From contig JADJWQ010000006.1 of NCBI GenBank assembly GCA_016716265.1, positions 3,065,501 through 3,129,500 of the forward strand: 64,000 nt of DNA. Reading direction: 5' to 3'. The stretch comes from Planctomycetota bacterium (GTDB lineage Bacteria; Planctomycetota; UBA1135; UBA2386). The position numbers were made by a program, and so were the translations under genes. The notes under the pieces were generated by a model, which was not told the DNA's origin, searched no databases, and was given only the letters and a program-made list of their open reading frames with translations. Positions 17,387 through 26,571 of the stretch are shown here, piece by piece; the stretch's first letter is position 1; each line of letters starts with the position of its first letter.

Positions 17387-18553
17387 ATGCTCGCCGCTCC
17401 GATGTCGCCGTCCGTCGTCCGACTGGTCGCCGCGTGCCTGCTCGGCGCCGCTGCGCTCGCCGCCCAGGACGTCGGCGAGCCCGCGTTCCGCGTGCCGGTG
17501 CGCTCGATCACGCGACTGCACGGCTCGCTGACGAACACGCTGACCGGCGTCGGCCTGGTGACCGGCCTCAACAAGACCGGTGCGAGCGACCGCGCGACGC
17601 GGCAGATCCTCGCGAGCTTCCTGGAGGACCACCGGATCCGCGTGCCCGAGTCGACGCTGAACAGCGGGGCGGTCGCGCTGGTGTCGGTGACCGCGGAGCT
17701 GCCGTCGTTCGCGCACGTCGGCATGTCGATCGACGTGCAGGTGCAGGCATTGACGGCCGTCGACTCGCTGGAGGGCGGCGTGCTGCAGATGACGGAGCTG
17801 CGCTACTTCGACGGCCCGAACAGCCGCACCTACGCGACCGCAGCGGGCACGATCACGACCGGCGGGTTCGGCTTCAGCGCGTCGACGACCCGCGTCACGC
17901 GCAACAACCCGGCGGCGGGCAGGATCTCGCGCGGCGGGAGCGTCGTCGAAGCGGTCAGCGCGGAGCTGCTCAGCGAGATCGGCGCCGTCGAGCTGATCCT
18001 GACGCAGCCGAGTCTGCGGACCGCCGGCAACATCGTGCAGTCCGCGAACCTGGCGCTGCTGGGTCTCGGCGCGAGCGCGGAGATCCACGACGAAGGGCTC
18101 GTGCGCATCCTGCTGCCGCGCGAGCAGCAGAATCGGGCCGGCGCGCTGCGCGCATTGCAGCTGGTCGGCGATCTGCGCGTCGAGGTCGAGAACCCGGTCA
18201 AGGTGGTGATCGAGATCGACACCGGCACGCTGGTGGTCGGCAGCGAGGTGCGCATCAGCCCGTGCGTCGTGATGACGTCCGACGTGACCGTGTCGATCGT
18301 CGACGAGCGCGAGGTCGTGCAGCCGCTGCCGTTCTCGCCGCGCGGCCGCACGACGCAGGTCGATCGCTCGCGCACCGAGGTGACGGTCGAGGATCGCGGC
18401 CCGGCCGTGTTCGACGAGCAGACCGGCACCGCGACCGTCGCCGAGCTCGCCGAGAGCCTGCGCGCGCTCGGCCTGCCGACGCGGCAGGTCATCGAGGTGT
18501 TCCAGCAGCTCGACCGCGGTGGCTTCCTGCACGCGCCGTTGGAGATCCGATGA
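17387..18553 (+). CDS. flgI: flagellar P-ring protein FlgI
   Basis: A 388-residue FlgI precursor (a second in-frame ATG at 17402 would give 383 residues). The signal peptide ends near ALAAQD. Family features include GSLTNTLTGVGLVTGLNKTG, the SGAVALVSVTAELP-type strand (here NSGAVALVSVTAELP), SIDVQVQALTAVDSLEGGVLQMTEL, and the C-terminal AELAESLRALGLPTRQVIEVFQQLDRGGFLHAPLEI. FlgI polymerises into the P ring around the distal rod with the help of FlgA. The usual 'GDAKSLRGG' region is less canonical here. The stop overlaps the flgJ start by four bases. Confidence 0.95.
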   Translation: MLAAPMSPSVVRLVAACLLGAAALAAQDVGEPAFRVPVRSITRLHGSLTNTLTGVGLVTGLNKTGASDRATRQILASFLEDHRIRVPESTLNSGAVALVSVTAELPSFAHVGMSIDVQVQALTAVDSLEGGVLQMTELRYFDGPNSRTYATAAGTITTGGFGFSASTTRVTRNNPAAGRISRGGSVVEAVSAELLSEIGAVELILTQPSLRTAGNIVQSANLALLGLGASAEIHDEGLVRILLPREQQNRAGALRALQLVGDLRVEVENPVKVVIEIDTGTLVVGSEVRISPCVVMTSDVTVSIVDEREVVQPLPFSPRGRTTQVDRSRTEVTVEDRGPAVFDEQTGTATVAELAESLRALGLPTRQVIEVFQQLDRGGFLHAPLEIR

Positions 18554-18939
18554 ACGCGCTCGCGACAGCCGCCCCGCCGAGCCTCTGGTCCCGCCTGGCC
18601 GGCGTCGATCCTGCCGGCGCGGCCGCCGTCCGGGTCCGCGCCGAGCAGGTCGCCGGCGACTTCGAGCAGGTGTTCGTGCAGCAGCTCGTCGAAGGACTGC
18701 GGAGGACCGGCGACCCGACCGGCGCGGGCGCCGGCCCGTTCGGCGACGGCCCGGGCGCCGACACCTACACGATGTGGTTCGACAGCCTGCTCGGCGAGCG
18801 CGTCGCGCGCACCGGCCATCTGCGGGTCGCCGACAACGTGGTCGCCGAGCTCGAGCGGCTCGGCCAGATTCCTCGCCTCGGCGACCTCGCGCAGCCGAAG
18901 GCCATCCCGACGGAGGACCGCACCGATGCGCTGGCCTGA
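18550..18939 (+). CDS. flgJ: rod-binding protein FlgJ (N-terminal domain only)
   Basis: A 129-residue protein corresponding to the rod-binding domain of FlgJ (PF10135). Diagnostic are AEQVAGDFEQVFVQQLVEGLRRT (about residues 34-56) and ADTYTMWFDSLLGERVARTGHL (about 72-93). The peptidoglycan hydrolase domain of enteric FlgJ is missing, as in many other phyla, so another enzyme must open the wall for the rod. The gene starts inside the flgI stop (ATGA) and its 3' end overlaps the next gene by 14 bases, so the three are translationally coupled. Confidence 0.9.
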   Translation: MNALATAAPPSLWSRLAGVDPAGAAAVRVRAEQVAGDFEQVFVQQLVEGLRRTGDPTGAGAGPFGDGPGADTYTMWFDSLLGERVARTGHLRVADNVVAELERLGQIPRLGDLAQPKAIPTEDRTDALA

Positions 18940-19435
18940 ATCCCTCGCCCCGCTGTGTGACGCGCTCGCCGCCGAGGCGCGCGCCCTGGACGCGCTGCGC
19001 CTCGATCTCGTCGCGCGGCGCCGCGACTTCGCCGCCGCGCGGCCGTCGACGGTGTCGCGCGCGGTCGAGGACCTCGAGCCGCCGCTACGGGCGATCGAGC
19101 ACGCCGCCGCCGAGCGCGCGCGACACGCCTCGGCGACCTGTCGCGCACTCGGGCTGCCGGAGGGCACGCCGGCGCGGCTGCTCGCCGCCCGCCTGGACGC
19201 GCCGTCGGCCCGGCGGCTCCTGGACGCGGCCGAGACCGCCCGCGCGGCCGCGGGGCGCCTGCGCGTCGAGAACGCCGTCGGTGCCGATCTGCTCGATCTG
19301 TCGGCGCGCGTGCAGGAGGGCATCTGGGAGCGGCTCGTCGAGACCGGCGACTCGTCGCCGTCGCTGTACGACGCGCGCTCGCACACCGTGAAGAGCGAGC
19401 GGCCGCACGGACGGTTCGTCGACGGACTCCTGTGA
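18926..19435 (+). CDS. flgN: FlgN-like flagellar export chaperone (probable)
   Basis: A 169-residue, almost entirely helical, Ala/Arg/Glu-rich protein. FlgN keeps the hook-filament junction proteins FlgK and FlgL soluble before export, and its gene commonly sits right before flgK, as here. The pattern of a long N-terminal coiled coil (LCDALAAEARALDALRLDLVARRRDF) and a C-terminal amphipathic segment ending SPSLYDARSHTVKSERPHGRFVDGLL agrees with FlgN, but sequence conservation in this family is low. The assignment is mainly from size, helicity and position between flgJ and flgK. It overlaps flgJ by 14 bases. Confidence 0.7.
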   Translation: MRWPESLAPLCDALAAEARALDALRLDLVARRRDFAAARPSTVSRAVEDLEPPLRAIEHAAAERARHASATCRALGLPEGTPARLLAARLDAPSARRLLDAAETARAAAGRLRVENAVGADLLDLSARVQEGIWERLVETGDSSPSLYDARSHTVKSERPHGRFVDGLL

Positions 19436-19499
19436 GGGGATCACGCATGCAACGCGCGCGCGACCAGCGATCGACGACACGTCAACGGGGGTCGGAGCC

Positions 19500-21833
19500 A
19501 TGACTTTCGCAATGGGACTGGGCGCGACGCTGCGGGCGCTGTCCGCCGCGCGCATGGGCATCCAGACCGCGAGCCAGAACGTCGCCAATGCCAACGTGCC
19601 GGGCTACTCCCGGCAGCGGCTCGTGCTGTCGGCGACGACACCATTGTCGATCCAGGGCCTGCTCGTCGGCAGCGGCGTGCAGGTCGCGGATCTCCGGCGC
19701 ATCGTCGACGAGGGGCTCGTCGGCCGGATCGCCGCACAGGAGGCGCTCTACGGCAGCGCCGCGACGCGCTACGAGCGTCTCTACGAGCTCGAAGGGTTGT
19801 TCTCCGACGACGGCGGCGGCGTGGCGGAGCGCATGTCGGAGCTGTTCGGCGCGCTCGGCGCGCTGCAGACCGACCCGGGCGACCGCGCGCTGCGCGGCGG
19901 TGTCGTGCAGGCCGGCGAGGCGTTCACGTCGGGGCTGAACCTGGTCGCGCAGCGGCTCGCGGACGTCGGCGGCTCGGTGTTCGCCGAGGTGCAGGGCCTC
20001 GCGCGCTCGCTGGAGGAGAAGGCGCGCATCGTGGCCGACCTGAACGTCGAGATCGTGCGCCTCGAGTCCGGCGGCGGCACCGCGAACGACCTGCGCGACC
20101 GCCGCGACCAGGCGATCCGTGAGCTGAGCGAGCTCTGCGACGTCCGCCGCGCGGATCACGCCTCCGGCTCGCTCGACCTGCTGGTCGGCGGCCGGCTGCT
20201 CGTCGCGGGCCGGCGCGTGGAGCCGGTCAGCGTCGCGCGCGACGCCGGCGGCGCCGCGCGGCTGACGATCGGCGCGAATCGCCGCGTGGCCGACGTGGAG
20301 GGTGGCCGGATCGGAGCCCTGCTCGAGCTGCAGTCGTCGACCGCACCGCAGCTCCTGCAGCGGCTCGACACGTTCACGCGCGAGCTGATCCTCGGCTTCG
20401 ACCGCGTGCACACGACCGGCACGCCCGGCGACGGCCCGTTCCAGAGCCTGGTCGCCGGCCGCACGCCGCGGGACACCAACGGCAATGGTCTGCTCGGCGA
20501 CGAGCTGCTCGAGTCGCTCGGTCTGCCGTTCGACATCCGCGGCGGCGAGCTGTGGGTGCGGATCGTCGACCGCGACAGCGGCGACCACGCGCAGCACCGC
20601 GTCGCGATCGACCCGACGAGCACGACACTGCGAGAGCTCGCGGCACAGCTCTCCGCATTGCCGCACCTGACCGCCTCGGTCGACACCGCCGGCCGGCTGC
20701 GGCTCCAGGCGGACCGCGGCTACGGCTTCGACTTCGCACCGACGCTCGACGCGGTGCCGGACCCCGATGGCCTGTTCGGCGGCAGCGCCCCGACCGTCGC
20801 GACGGCCGCGAGCGGCCCGTTCGACCTCAGTTCGGCCGGCTTCCCGCAGACGTTCACCGTCGACGTCGACGGCGTGCCCGAGGTCGTCACGCTGACCGCT
20901 GCGGACTTCGCCGATCCGTCGCGCGCGACCGCCGCGGAGCTCGCCGCCGCGATCGACGCCGACCTGACTCGCGCGCGGGCGCTGGTCGCCGACGGGCGCC
21001 TGACGCTGCGCGCGACGTCCGCCGGGGCGGCAGCGACGATGACCCTCGCCGACGGCGCCGGCGCGCCGCTCGCGCGGCTCGGTCTGCCGGTCGGCGACTT
21101 CGACGGCCAGGCGCACGGCGTCGCGGTCCGCATCGCCGGGCAGTACGACGGCGACGGCAATCGCCACTTCCGCTTCGTCGCCGCCGGCGACGGTGAGATC
21201 GGCGTGACGGCCGGACTGCAGGTCGACGTGTTCGACGAGACCGGCCGACGCGTCGCGACGCTCGACGTCGGCGACGGCTACGACGGTGGACCGCTCCCGG
21301 TCGACGAGGGCATCGAGGTCACCTTCACGCAGGGCCGCATATCGCGCAGCGCGAACGACGCGTTCGCGCTGGACGCGCTCGCCGACCCGGATACCGCCGA
21401 CCTGCTGGTCGCGCTCGGGCTCAATACGTTCTTCCTCGGCTCGACCGCGCAGGACGTCCGCGTCAACCCGGATCTCGTCGCGAGTCCCGGCCGACTCGCG
21501 GCCGCCCGCGATGGCAGCTCGGGCAACCTGCTGCGGCTCGCCGAATTGGAGCGCATGCCGTCGATGGCGCTCGGCGGCGACGACCTCGCCGCGTATGTCG
21601 CGGCGATCGTCGCGGACGTCGGCTTCGAGACGTCGCGCGCGCGCTCGACCCTCGAGACGCAGGACGCCCTGAAGACCGCGCTCGAGGAGCAGCGGCTGTC
21701 GGTGTCGGGCGTCGACATCGACGAGGAGATGCTCGACCTGGTTGCCTGGCAGCAGTCGTTCGAGGCCGCGTCGCGCATGGTCGCCGTCGTGCAGCAGATC
21801 ACCGACACGCTGATGAACCTCGGGAGGCCGTGA
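19500..21833 (+). CDS. flgK: hook-filament junction protein FlgK
   Basis: A 777-residue FlgK (HAP1), longer than the about 550 of enteric forms. The N-terminal motif (LRALSAARMGIQTASQNVANANVPGYSRQRL, residues about 10-40) and the C-terminal one (SVSGVDIDEEMLDLVAWQQSFEAASRMVAVVQQITDTLMNLG, about 735-775) are textbook. Between them are the helical region (LEEKARIVADLNVEIVRLE), RDQAIRELSELCDVR and a large beta-rich insert (about 300-600) that accounts for the extra length. It joins hook and filament with FlgL. GGAG lies just before the ATG; the 3' end overlaps flgL by one base. Confidence 0.95.
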   Translation: MTFAMGLGATLRALSAARMGIQTASQNVANANVPGYSRQRLVLSATTPLSIQGLLVGSGVQVADLRRIVDEGLVGRIAAQEALYGSAATRYERLYELEGLFSDDGGGVAERMSELFGALGALQTDPGDRALRGGVVQAGEAFTSGLNLVAQRLADVGGSVFAEVQGLARSLEEKARIVADLNVEIVRLESGGGTANDLRDRRDQAIRELSELCDVRRADHASGSLDLLVGGRLLVAGRRVEPVSVARDAGGAARLTIGANRRVADVEGGRIGALLELQSSTAPQLLQRLDTFTRELILGFDRVHTTGTPGDGPFQSLVAGRTPRDTNGNGLLGDELLESLGLPFDIRGGELWVRIVDRDSGDHAQHRVAIDPTSTTLRELAAQLSALPHLTASVDTAGRLRLQADRGYGFDFAPTLDAVPDPDGLFGGSAPTVATAASGPFDLSSAGFPQTFTVDVDGVPEVVTLTAADFADPSRATAAELAAAIDADLTRARALVADGRLTLRATSAGAAATMTLADGAGAPLARLGLPVGDFDGQAHGVAVRIAGQYDGDGNRHFRFVAAGDGEIGVTAGLQVDVFDETGRRVATLDVGDGYDGGPLPVDEGIEVTFTQGRISRSANDAFALDALADPDTADLLVALGLNTFFLGSTAQDVRVNPDLVASPGRLAAARDGSSGNLLRLAELERMPSMALGGDDLAAYVAAIVADVGFETSRARSTLETQDALKTALEEQRLSVSGVDIDEEMLDLVAWQQSFEAASRMVAVVQQITDTLMNLGRP

Positions 21834-23242
21834 TGACGCGCATTCCGTCGACGTCGTTCCAGCACCGCACGCTGCACGACCTGCGGCTGTCACTCGAGGC
21901 ATCGGCCCGGCTGCAGCGCCAGATCTCGTCCGGTCGCCGCGTCGAGCGCCCGTCGGACGACCCGACCGCGGCCGCGCGCATCCTGCCGCTGGTCGCGGAC
22001 CTCCGCGCACTCGACCGGATGCGCGCCAACGGCGAGCTCGCCAAGGGCGTGCTCGACCTCGGCGCCTACTCGCTCGAGCAGATCTCCGAGCACATGACGA
22101 CGGCGCGCGAGATCGCGCTGCAGGCCGCGAACACGACCGTCGGTGGCAAGGACCGCGAGTCGCTCGCCGACGAGGTCGACCAGCTCCTCGATCAGCTCGT
22201 GTCGCTCGCCAATGCGCAGCGCGGCGGTCGCTACCTGTTCGGCGGCTCGGTCGACGGGACCGCACCGTTCGTGCGCCTCGACTCGGGCGACCGCACGCGC
22301 GTCGTCTACCGCGGCGACGACCGCGAGCGCGGCGTCGAAGTCGGGCCCGGCATCCGGATGTCGGTCAACTTCGCAGGCGACGCGCTGCTGCAATCGCGCG
22401 CGCGCGGCGCGACGCGCTACGACGGCGACACCGGCGCGGCAGCGGGACCGCCGTTCGACACCGGGGTCGGCACCGCGCGGCTCGACATCACGTTCGCCGG
22501 CCTGACGATCCCGGCCGGCACGATCGGGCTCGCCGCCGGTCCCGGCGAGACCACGGCGCTCGGCCGCCTCGACTACGTGTTCACGGCGCCCGCCACGATC
22601 TCGATCGCCGGCGGCCCACCGACGGTCCTGACCGGCGGCCCGCAGGACGTGCCGGTCGGCACCGACGGACGCACGCTCAGCCTGGACGTCACGCTGCCGA
22701 TCGCGCCGCCGACCGGCACGCTCGTCAGCGAGGCGTGGGCGAGCCTCGACGGCGGCGCGACCCGCACGCGGATCGACTTCGGCTCCGACCGCGTGATCGT
22801 CGAGGACCCGCTCGACGAGTCGCGCGTGCACGTCGACGTCAGCGCGCTCGCCAGCACCGGCGTCGAGCACCTGACGTTCGCCGGGACGTTCGACGCGTTC
22901 GCGGCGCTGATCGAGCTGCGCGACCAGCTCCGCAACGTCGATGGTGCGCCTGCCGACACCGTGCGCGAGCGCCTGACGGCGATCGTCGGCGCCCTCGGCG
23001 AGGCCCACGAGCTCGTGCTCGGCGCGCTACAGGACCTCGGCGCGCGCAGCGACGGACTCGGGCTGCTGCAGACGCGGCTCGACACGCTGCGGCAGATGGA
23101 CGAGGAGACGCTCTCCGACGTGCGCGACGTGGACCTCGTCGAGGCGATCGCGAAGATGGAGATGCAGAACTTCGCCTACCAGGCCGCGCTGCAGGTCAGC
23201 GCGCGCGCGATCCAGACCTCGCTGCTCGACTTCCTCGCGTGA
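21833..23242 (+). CDS. flgL: hook-filament junction protein FlgL
   Basis: A 469-residue FlgL (HAP3), flagellin-like. The N-terminal flagellin motif (LRLSLEASARLQRQISSGRRVERPSDDPTAAARI, about residues 16-50) and the C-terminal helix (EAIAKMEMQNFAYQAALQVSARAIQTSLLDFL) are present, with a beta-rich middle insert (about 180-340). The ATG at 21833 overlaps the flgK stop (TGATG) and has GGGAGG 5 bases upstream; a GTG at 21830 is possible but less well placed. Only flagellin itself and the cap gene are missing from the hook-filament set in this window. Confidence 0.95.
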   Translation: MTRIPSTSFQHRTLHDLRLSLEASARLQRQISSGRRVERPSDDPTAAARILPLVADLRALDRMRANGELAKGVLDLGAYSLEQISEHMTTAREIALQAANTTVGGKDRESLADEVDQLLDQLVSLANAQRGGRYLFGGSVDGTAPFVRLDSGDRTRVVYRGDDRERGVEVGPGIRMSVNFAGDALLQSRARGATRYDGDTGAAAGPPFDTGVGTARLDITFAGLTIPAGTIGLAAGPGETTALGRLDYVFTAPATISIAGGPPTVLTGGPQDVPVGTDGRTLSLDVTLPIAPPTGTLVSEAWASLDGGATRTRIDFGSDRVIVEDPLDESRVHVDVSALASTGVEHLTFAGTFDAFAALIELRDQLRNVDGAPADTVRERLTAIVGALGEAHELVLGALQDLGARSDGLGLLQTRLDTLRQMDEETLSDVRDVDLVEAIAKMEMQNFAYQAALQVSARAIQTSLLDFLA

Positions 23243-23246
23243 CGCC

Positions 23247-23549
23247 ATGTCGATCGACGGCAACCTGATCCCCGGTGGTCCCCACGCCAACGATGCGCGG
23301 GTCGGCCGCGTGCAGGCCCCGGGCACCGAGCGCACCGACGGCGCGCGACCGAGCGGCGACGGCGCGACCTTCCGCCGCATCCTCGAGCAGCTCGAGGCGG
23401 TGGCGAAGCGCGCCGATGCCGAGCCCACGGCCAGCGGCGACGACGTGCAGGCGCTGCAGGACGCACTGCGGCTGGCCGACGAGGACCACCAGCAGCTGAT
23501 GGAGCTGCGCGCCCGGCTCGAGGACGCGTTCCGCCGCGCGACCGAGTGA
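23247..23549 (+). CDS. small hypothetical protein at the end of the flagellar operon
   Basis: A 100-residue soluble protein starting 4 bases after flgL. It has a Gly/Pro/Asp-rich N-terminal half and a helical C-terminal half (FRRILEQLEAVAKRADAEP, then VQALQDALRLADEDHQQLMELRARLEDAFRRATE) that would form a helical hairpin. I do not recognise a family. Its position and its size suggest a flagellar accessory role, for instance a small export or regulatory factor. That is inference from context only. Codon usage looks like that of the neighbours. Confidence 0.7.
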   Translation: MSIDGNLIPGGPHANDARVGRVQAPGTERTDGARPSGDGATFRRILEQLEAVAKRADAEPTASGDDVQALQDALRLADEDHQQLMELRARLEDAFRRATE

Positions 23550-23576
23550 GCCGAGCGGCGCGGCAGCGCGCGTCGT

Positions 23577-24356
23577 TCACGCGGGCCGAGGCCCGACCGC
23601 GCGCACGCGCGTGGCCCGTACGAGCAGGTCGTCCGCGTACAGCAGGTGGGCCACGCCGCGGGCCGGCAGCTCGACGCCGGCGATGCGTCCCATGTCGCAC
23701 TCCTGCGGCTCCCACTCGGCCGCTTGCAGGACCCAGGGCTCGTGGAGCACGTCGCCGCGCAGGAGCCGCCCGCGCCGGTCGGCGGTGTACAGGCTGTAGC
23801 GCTCCGTGAAGAACCACTCCCGGGACCCGGGTGCGGCGCGGAACGGCGCGCCGGTCGGCCGGTAGCTCGCGACGAACCGCGCGGCGGGAGCGCCGCGGTG
23901 CGTGCGCTCGCTGCGGTAGCGGATCGTGCCGTCCGCCTCGGCGACGAGCCCCATGCGCGCGTCGAAGTACGGCAGGTGGAACGCCGCGCGCGCGACGCGC
24001 ACGGCGAGCGGGTCGGCGGCGTCGAGGCTGAAGAACCAGACGCCCGGGCGGCCCTGGCAGGTGACGTAGGTGCGCAGGTTCAGCTCGCAGAAGCGCGACA
24101 GGCGCGGCAGCGCCGGCACGCAGCGCGGGCGCACGCCGGTCATGCGGAACGGCACGACGGCGAGCCAGGCGGTGCCGTCGTGCTCGTCGAGCTCGAGCCC
24201 CGCGGGACCACCGAGCGGTGCGATGTGCGGGCGCAGCGCGGCGGCCGGCACCGGCCAATGCGCAAACAGCAGCTGCTGCCAGCGCATCGCCATGACCCAC
24301 GCGCCGCGAGCGGACGGCGTGTCGGAATCTTCATCCATGTGGCGATGCAGTATCAC
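23577..24356 (-). CDS. DUF2071 (YqjF-like) protein
   Basis: A 259-residue protein of the DUF2071/YqjF family. Family features are visible in order: MRWQQLLFAHWPVPAAALRPHIAP, WLAVVPFRMTGVRPR, LNLRTYVTCQGRPGVWFFSLDAAD, RAAFHLPYFDARMG, YRPTGAPFRAAPGSREWFFTERYSLY and HEPWVLQAAEWE. No enzymatic function is established for the family. The start could be 24356 or the in-frame ATG at 24338; neither has a clear ribosome binding site. It is transcribed towards the flagellar operon and is divergent from the alkaline phosphatase gene, with about 40 bases between the two starts. Confidence 0.88.
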   Translation of the reverse strand: MILHRHMDEDSDTPSARGAWVMAMRWQQLLFAHWPVPAAALRPHIAPLGGPAGLELDEHDGTAWLAVVPFRMTGVRPRCVPALPRLSRFCELNLRTYVTCQGRPGVWFFSLDAADPLAVRVARAAFHLPYFDARMGLVAEADGTIRYRSERTHRGAPAARFVASYRPTGAPFRAAPGSREWFFTERYSLYTADRRGRLLRGDVLHEPWVLQAAEWEPQECDMGRIAGVELPARGVAHLLYADDLLVRATRVRAVGPRPA

Positions 24357-24397
24357 GGCGCCCGGTCCGCGTCGCCCGGGTATCGTCGCCGCTTCTC

Positions 24398-26086
24398 ATG
24401 AAGAGGAGCCACCCGCACCGCGTCCCCCCGCTCTGCGTACGCCTGCGCCGGGCCACCGCACTCGTCGCCCTGGCACTCGCGCCGCTACCGACGCTCGTCG
24501 CGCAGGACCGGGTCCGCGATCCGCTCCGCGCACTGCAGGAGCAGGCGATCGAGACGCGCGACCAGCGGCTCGAGCGCTGTTACGCCTACGGCTGGCAGGG
24601 CCTCGCCGATGTGTTCAGCACGCACCGCACGCACTCGAACCGGCCGGTGCCGGTGATGACGTTCGGCGCGTTCGGCGACCTCGCGTCGATCACCGGGACG
24701 GCGAGCGTCTACCGTGACGCCGACGCGCTCGCGGCGATCTACGGCGGGACCCCGCCGCACACGGTCGACTCGCGCCACGCGCTCGGCGACCAGACGCAGA
24801 TCTGCGAGCTGCTGCAGGACGCCGCCGACCGCGGCGCGCGCCGGCTGATCGTGCTGCTGCTCGACGGCTGCGACTGGCAGACCTACGCCGCGGCCGCGGT
24901 CGTGAAGTCCGGGGTCTGGGACCCCGAGGGCGTCGGGCACGGCCTCGCGTTCTTCGACTTCGTGCCGCCGGTCGCGCGGCCGGGACACGCCTACCGCTCC
25001 ACCGGCGCCGTGGTGACATCCGCGCTGCGCGAGCCGCTGCCGCCCGGCGCGCTCGTGCCACCCGGCTACGACATCGACCGCGGCGGGCGCTTCCCGTGGT
25101 CACCGCAAGACGCGGCCTACCTCGCCGGCCAGTACCGCACGGTGCGGACCGCATCCGGCCGCGAAGTGGCCGAGTTCGACCGCGCGACCGCGCACACTGT
25201 CACCGACTCGTCCGCGTCGGCGACCGCGATCTTCGCCGGGCGCAAGACGCTCAATGGCCGCGTCAATCAGGGCCCGGACGGCGAGGAACTCGTACCGCTC
25301 GGCCGCACTCTGCAGGCGCGCGGCTTCACGATCGCGACGGTCACCGACGTACCGTTCTGCCACGCCACGCCGGCGTCCGTCTATGCATCCGAGCGATCGC
25401 GGGGCGGCTACGAGAACATCGCGAAGCAGATGCTCGGCCTCGACCGCTTCGCCGGCGTCGACGTCGCCCTCGGCTTCGGCTACCGCTTCGCGAAGGTCAG
25501 CTATCTCGCCGCAGCGGACCTCGAGCGCGTGCGCGGCGACGGCCGCTACGTCGTCGTCACGCCGGACGAGGGCGACGACGGCGGCGCGCTGCTGCTCGAC
25601 GCCGCACGCCGGGTGGCCGCCGCGCGCACGGCCGCGAGCGCCTCGGGGGCGCGCCTGTTCGGATTCTTCGGCACCCCGCAGCTCGACCACGCGCCGTTCC
25701 GCACCGCCGACGGCCGCTACGACCCGACGCCGTCGATCGCCGCGAACGGCGGCGTCGAGCCGGCCGCGGTCTACCCGTCCGAGGTCCTGACGCGGCTGCC
25801 CGACCTGCAGGAGCTGGCCGAGGCCGCGATCACCGTGCTCGATGCGGTGCCGGAGCGACCGTTCCTGCTGCTGGTCGAGGCCGGCCAGGTCGACTGGGCC
25901 TCGCACGCGAACAACCTCGACCACGCGGTCGGCGAGGTGCTGTCGGCCGAGCTGTGCTTCGAACGCCTCGCGGCGTGGATCGGCGAGCGCGGCTGGTGGG
26001 ACGAGACGCTGCTGATCGTGACCAGCGACCACGGCCACCTGCTGCAGGTCGACCTGCCGAAGCTGCGCGCGGCGACCGCGCGCTGA
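24398..26086 (+). CDS. alkaline phosphatase (PhoA superfamily), C-terminally short
   Basis: A 562-residue exported protein (signal peptide about 1-35, ending LVAQD) of the PF00245 alkaline phosphatase family. The metal-binding start RRLIVLLLDGCDWQT is followed by the nucleophile motif TVTDSSASATA, with Ser271 at the position of the E. coli catalytic serine. The two-metal site is represented by VEAGQVDWASHANN (Asp and His ligands) and VTSDHGH (Asp-His). The protein ends about 11 residues after that last motif. The C-terminal segment that normally supplies the third zinc-binding histidine (HTG motif) is absent, and the convergent neighbour begins only 20 bases further on. It may hydrolyse phosphate esters, or be a divergent or damaged form. 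Confidence 0.85.
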   Translation: MKRSHPHRVPPLCVRLRRATALVALALAPLPTLVAQDRVRDPLRALQEQAIETRDQRLERCYAYGWQGLADVFSTHRTHSNRPVPVMTFGAFGDLASITGTASVYRDADALAAIYGGTPPHTVDSRHALGDQTQICELLQDAADRGARRLIVLLLDGCDWQTYAAAAVVKSGVWDPEGVGHGLAFFDFVPPVARPGHAYRSTGAVVTSALREPLPPGALVPPGYDIDRGGRFPWSPQDAAYLAGQYRTVRTASGREVAEFDRATAHTVTDSSASATAIFAGRKTLNGRVNQGPDGEELVPLGRTLQARGFTIATVTDVPFCHATPASVYASERSRGGYENIAKQMLGLDRFAGVDVALGFGYRFAKVSYLAAADLERVRGDGRYVVVTPDEGDDGGALLLDAARRVAAARTAASASGARLFGFFGTPQLDHAPFRTADGRYDPTPSIAANGGVEPAAVYPSEVLTRLPDLQELAEAAITVLDAVPERPFLLLVEAGQVDWASHANNLDHAVGEVLSAELCFERLAAWIGERGWWDETLLIVTSDHGHLLQVDLPKLRAATAR

Positions 26087-26105
26087 CCGGTCGCAGCCAG
26101 GCGGG

Positions 26106-26483
26106 CTACTCGACGCGCCGGTAGCTGGTCGCGACGAAGCGCCCGTCCTGCATCGCGCCGGCGATCTCGACCTTCGCGCCCGCCGCACCGGCCGCGCAGT
26201 AGTCCATCTTGCCGAGCTCCGGCCAGACCAGCTCGACGTAGCGGCCGTCGATCCGGACGTAGTTGCCGCAGTGGCCGACCTCCTCGAGCACGTGCCCGCA
26301 GATCGCGTCGTGGACCTCGGGCGTCGTGATCGCCGTCGTGATCGTCGCCGCGACCGGCGCGGGGGGCGGCGAGCCGGCGGGCGCGCCACCGGACGGCGTC
26401 GCCGGCGCGTCGCCCGACTCGCTGCCGCAGGCGGCCAGCAACACGGCGAGGGTGACGGACAGCATCGAGTTGCGCAGGGTCAT
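26106..26483 (-). CDS. small lipoprotein, DUF6370-like
   Basis: A 125-residue lipoprotein. The leader (MTLRNSMLSVTLAVLLAAC) carries a clear lipobox, and a Pro/Ala/Ser linker follows. The mature domain (about residues 55-125) has ICGHVLEEVGHCGNYVRIDGRYVELV, then DYCAAGAAGAKVEIAGAMQDGRFVATSYRRVE. The spacing of Cys residues and the closing 'G.M.DGRFVATS' strand resemble the DUF6370 family (OB-like fold), a link made from memory. It is convergent with the alkaline phosphatase gene. Its first five residues match those of the big lipoprotein at 5453-7750, but the rest is unrelated. Confidence 0.8.
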   Translation of the reverse strand: MTLRNSMLSVTLAVLLAACGSESGDAPATPSGGAPAGSPPPAPVAATITTAITTPEVHDAICGHVLEEVGHCGNYVRIDGRYVELVWPELGKMDYCAAGAAGAKVEIAGAMQDGRFVATSYRRVE

Positions 26484-26571
26484 CGCCGGATGTTCCGGTC
26501 GCGCCGCGCACGCCGCAATCCGGATCCCGCCCGATCGCGGCGACGGCGCGCGCGGCCGCCGCCGACCCGGC

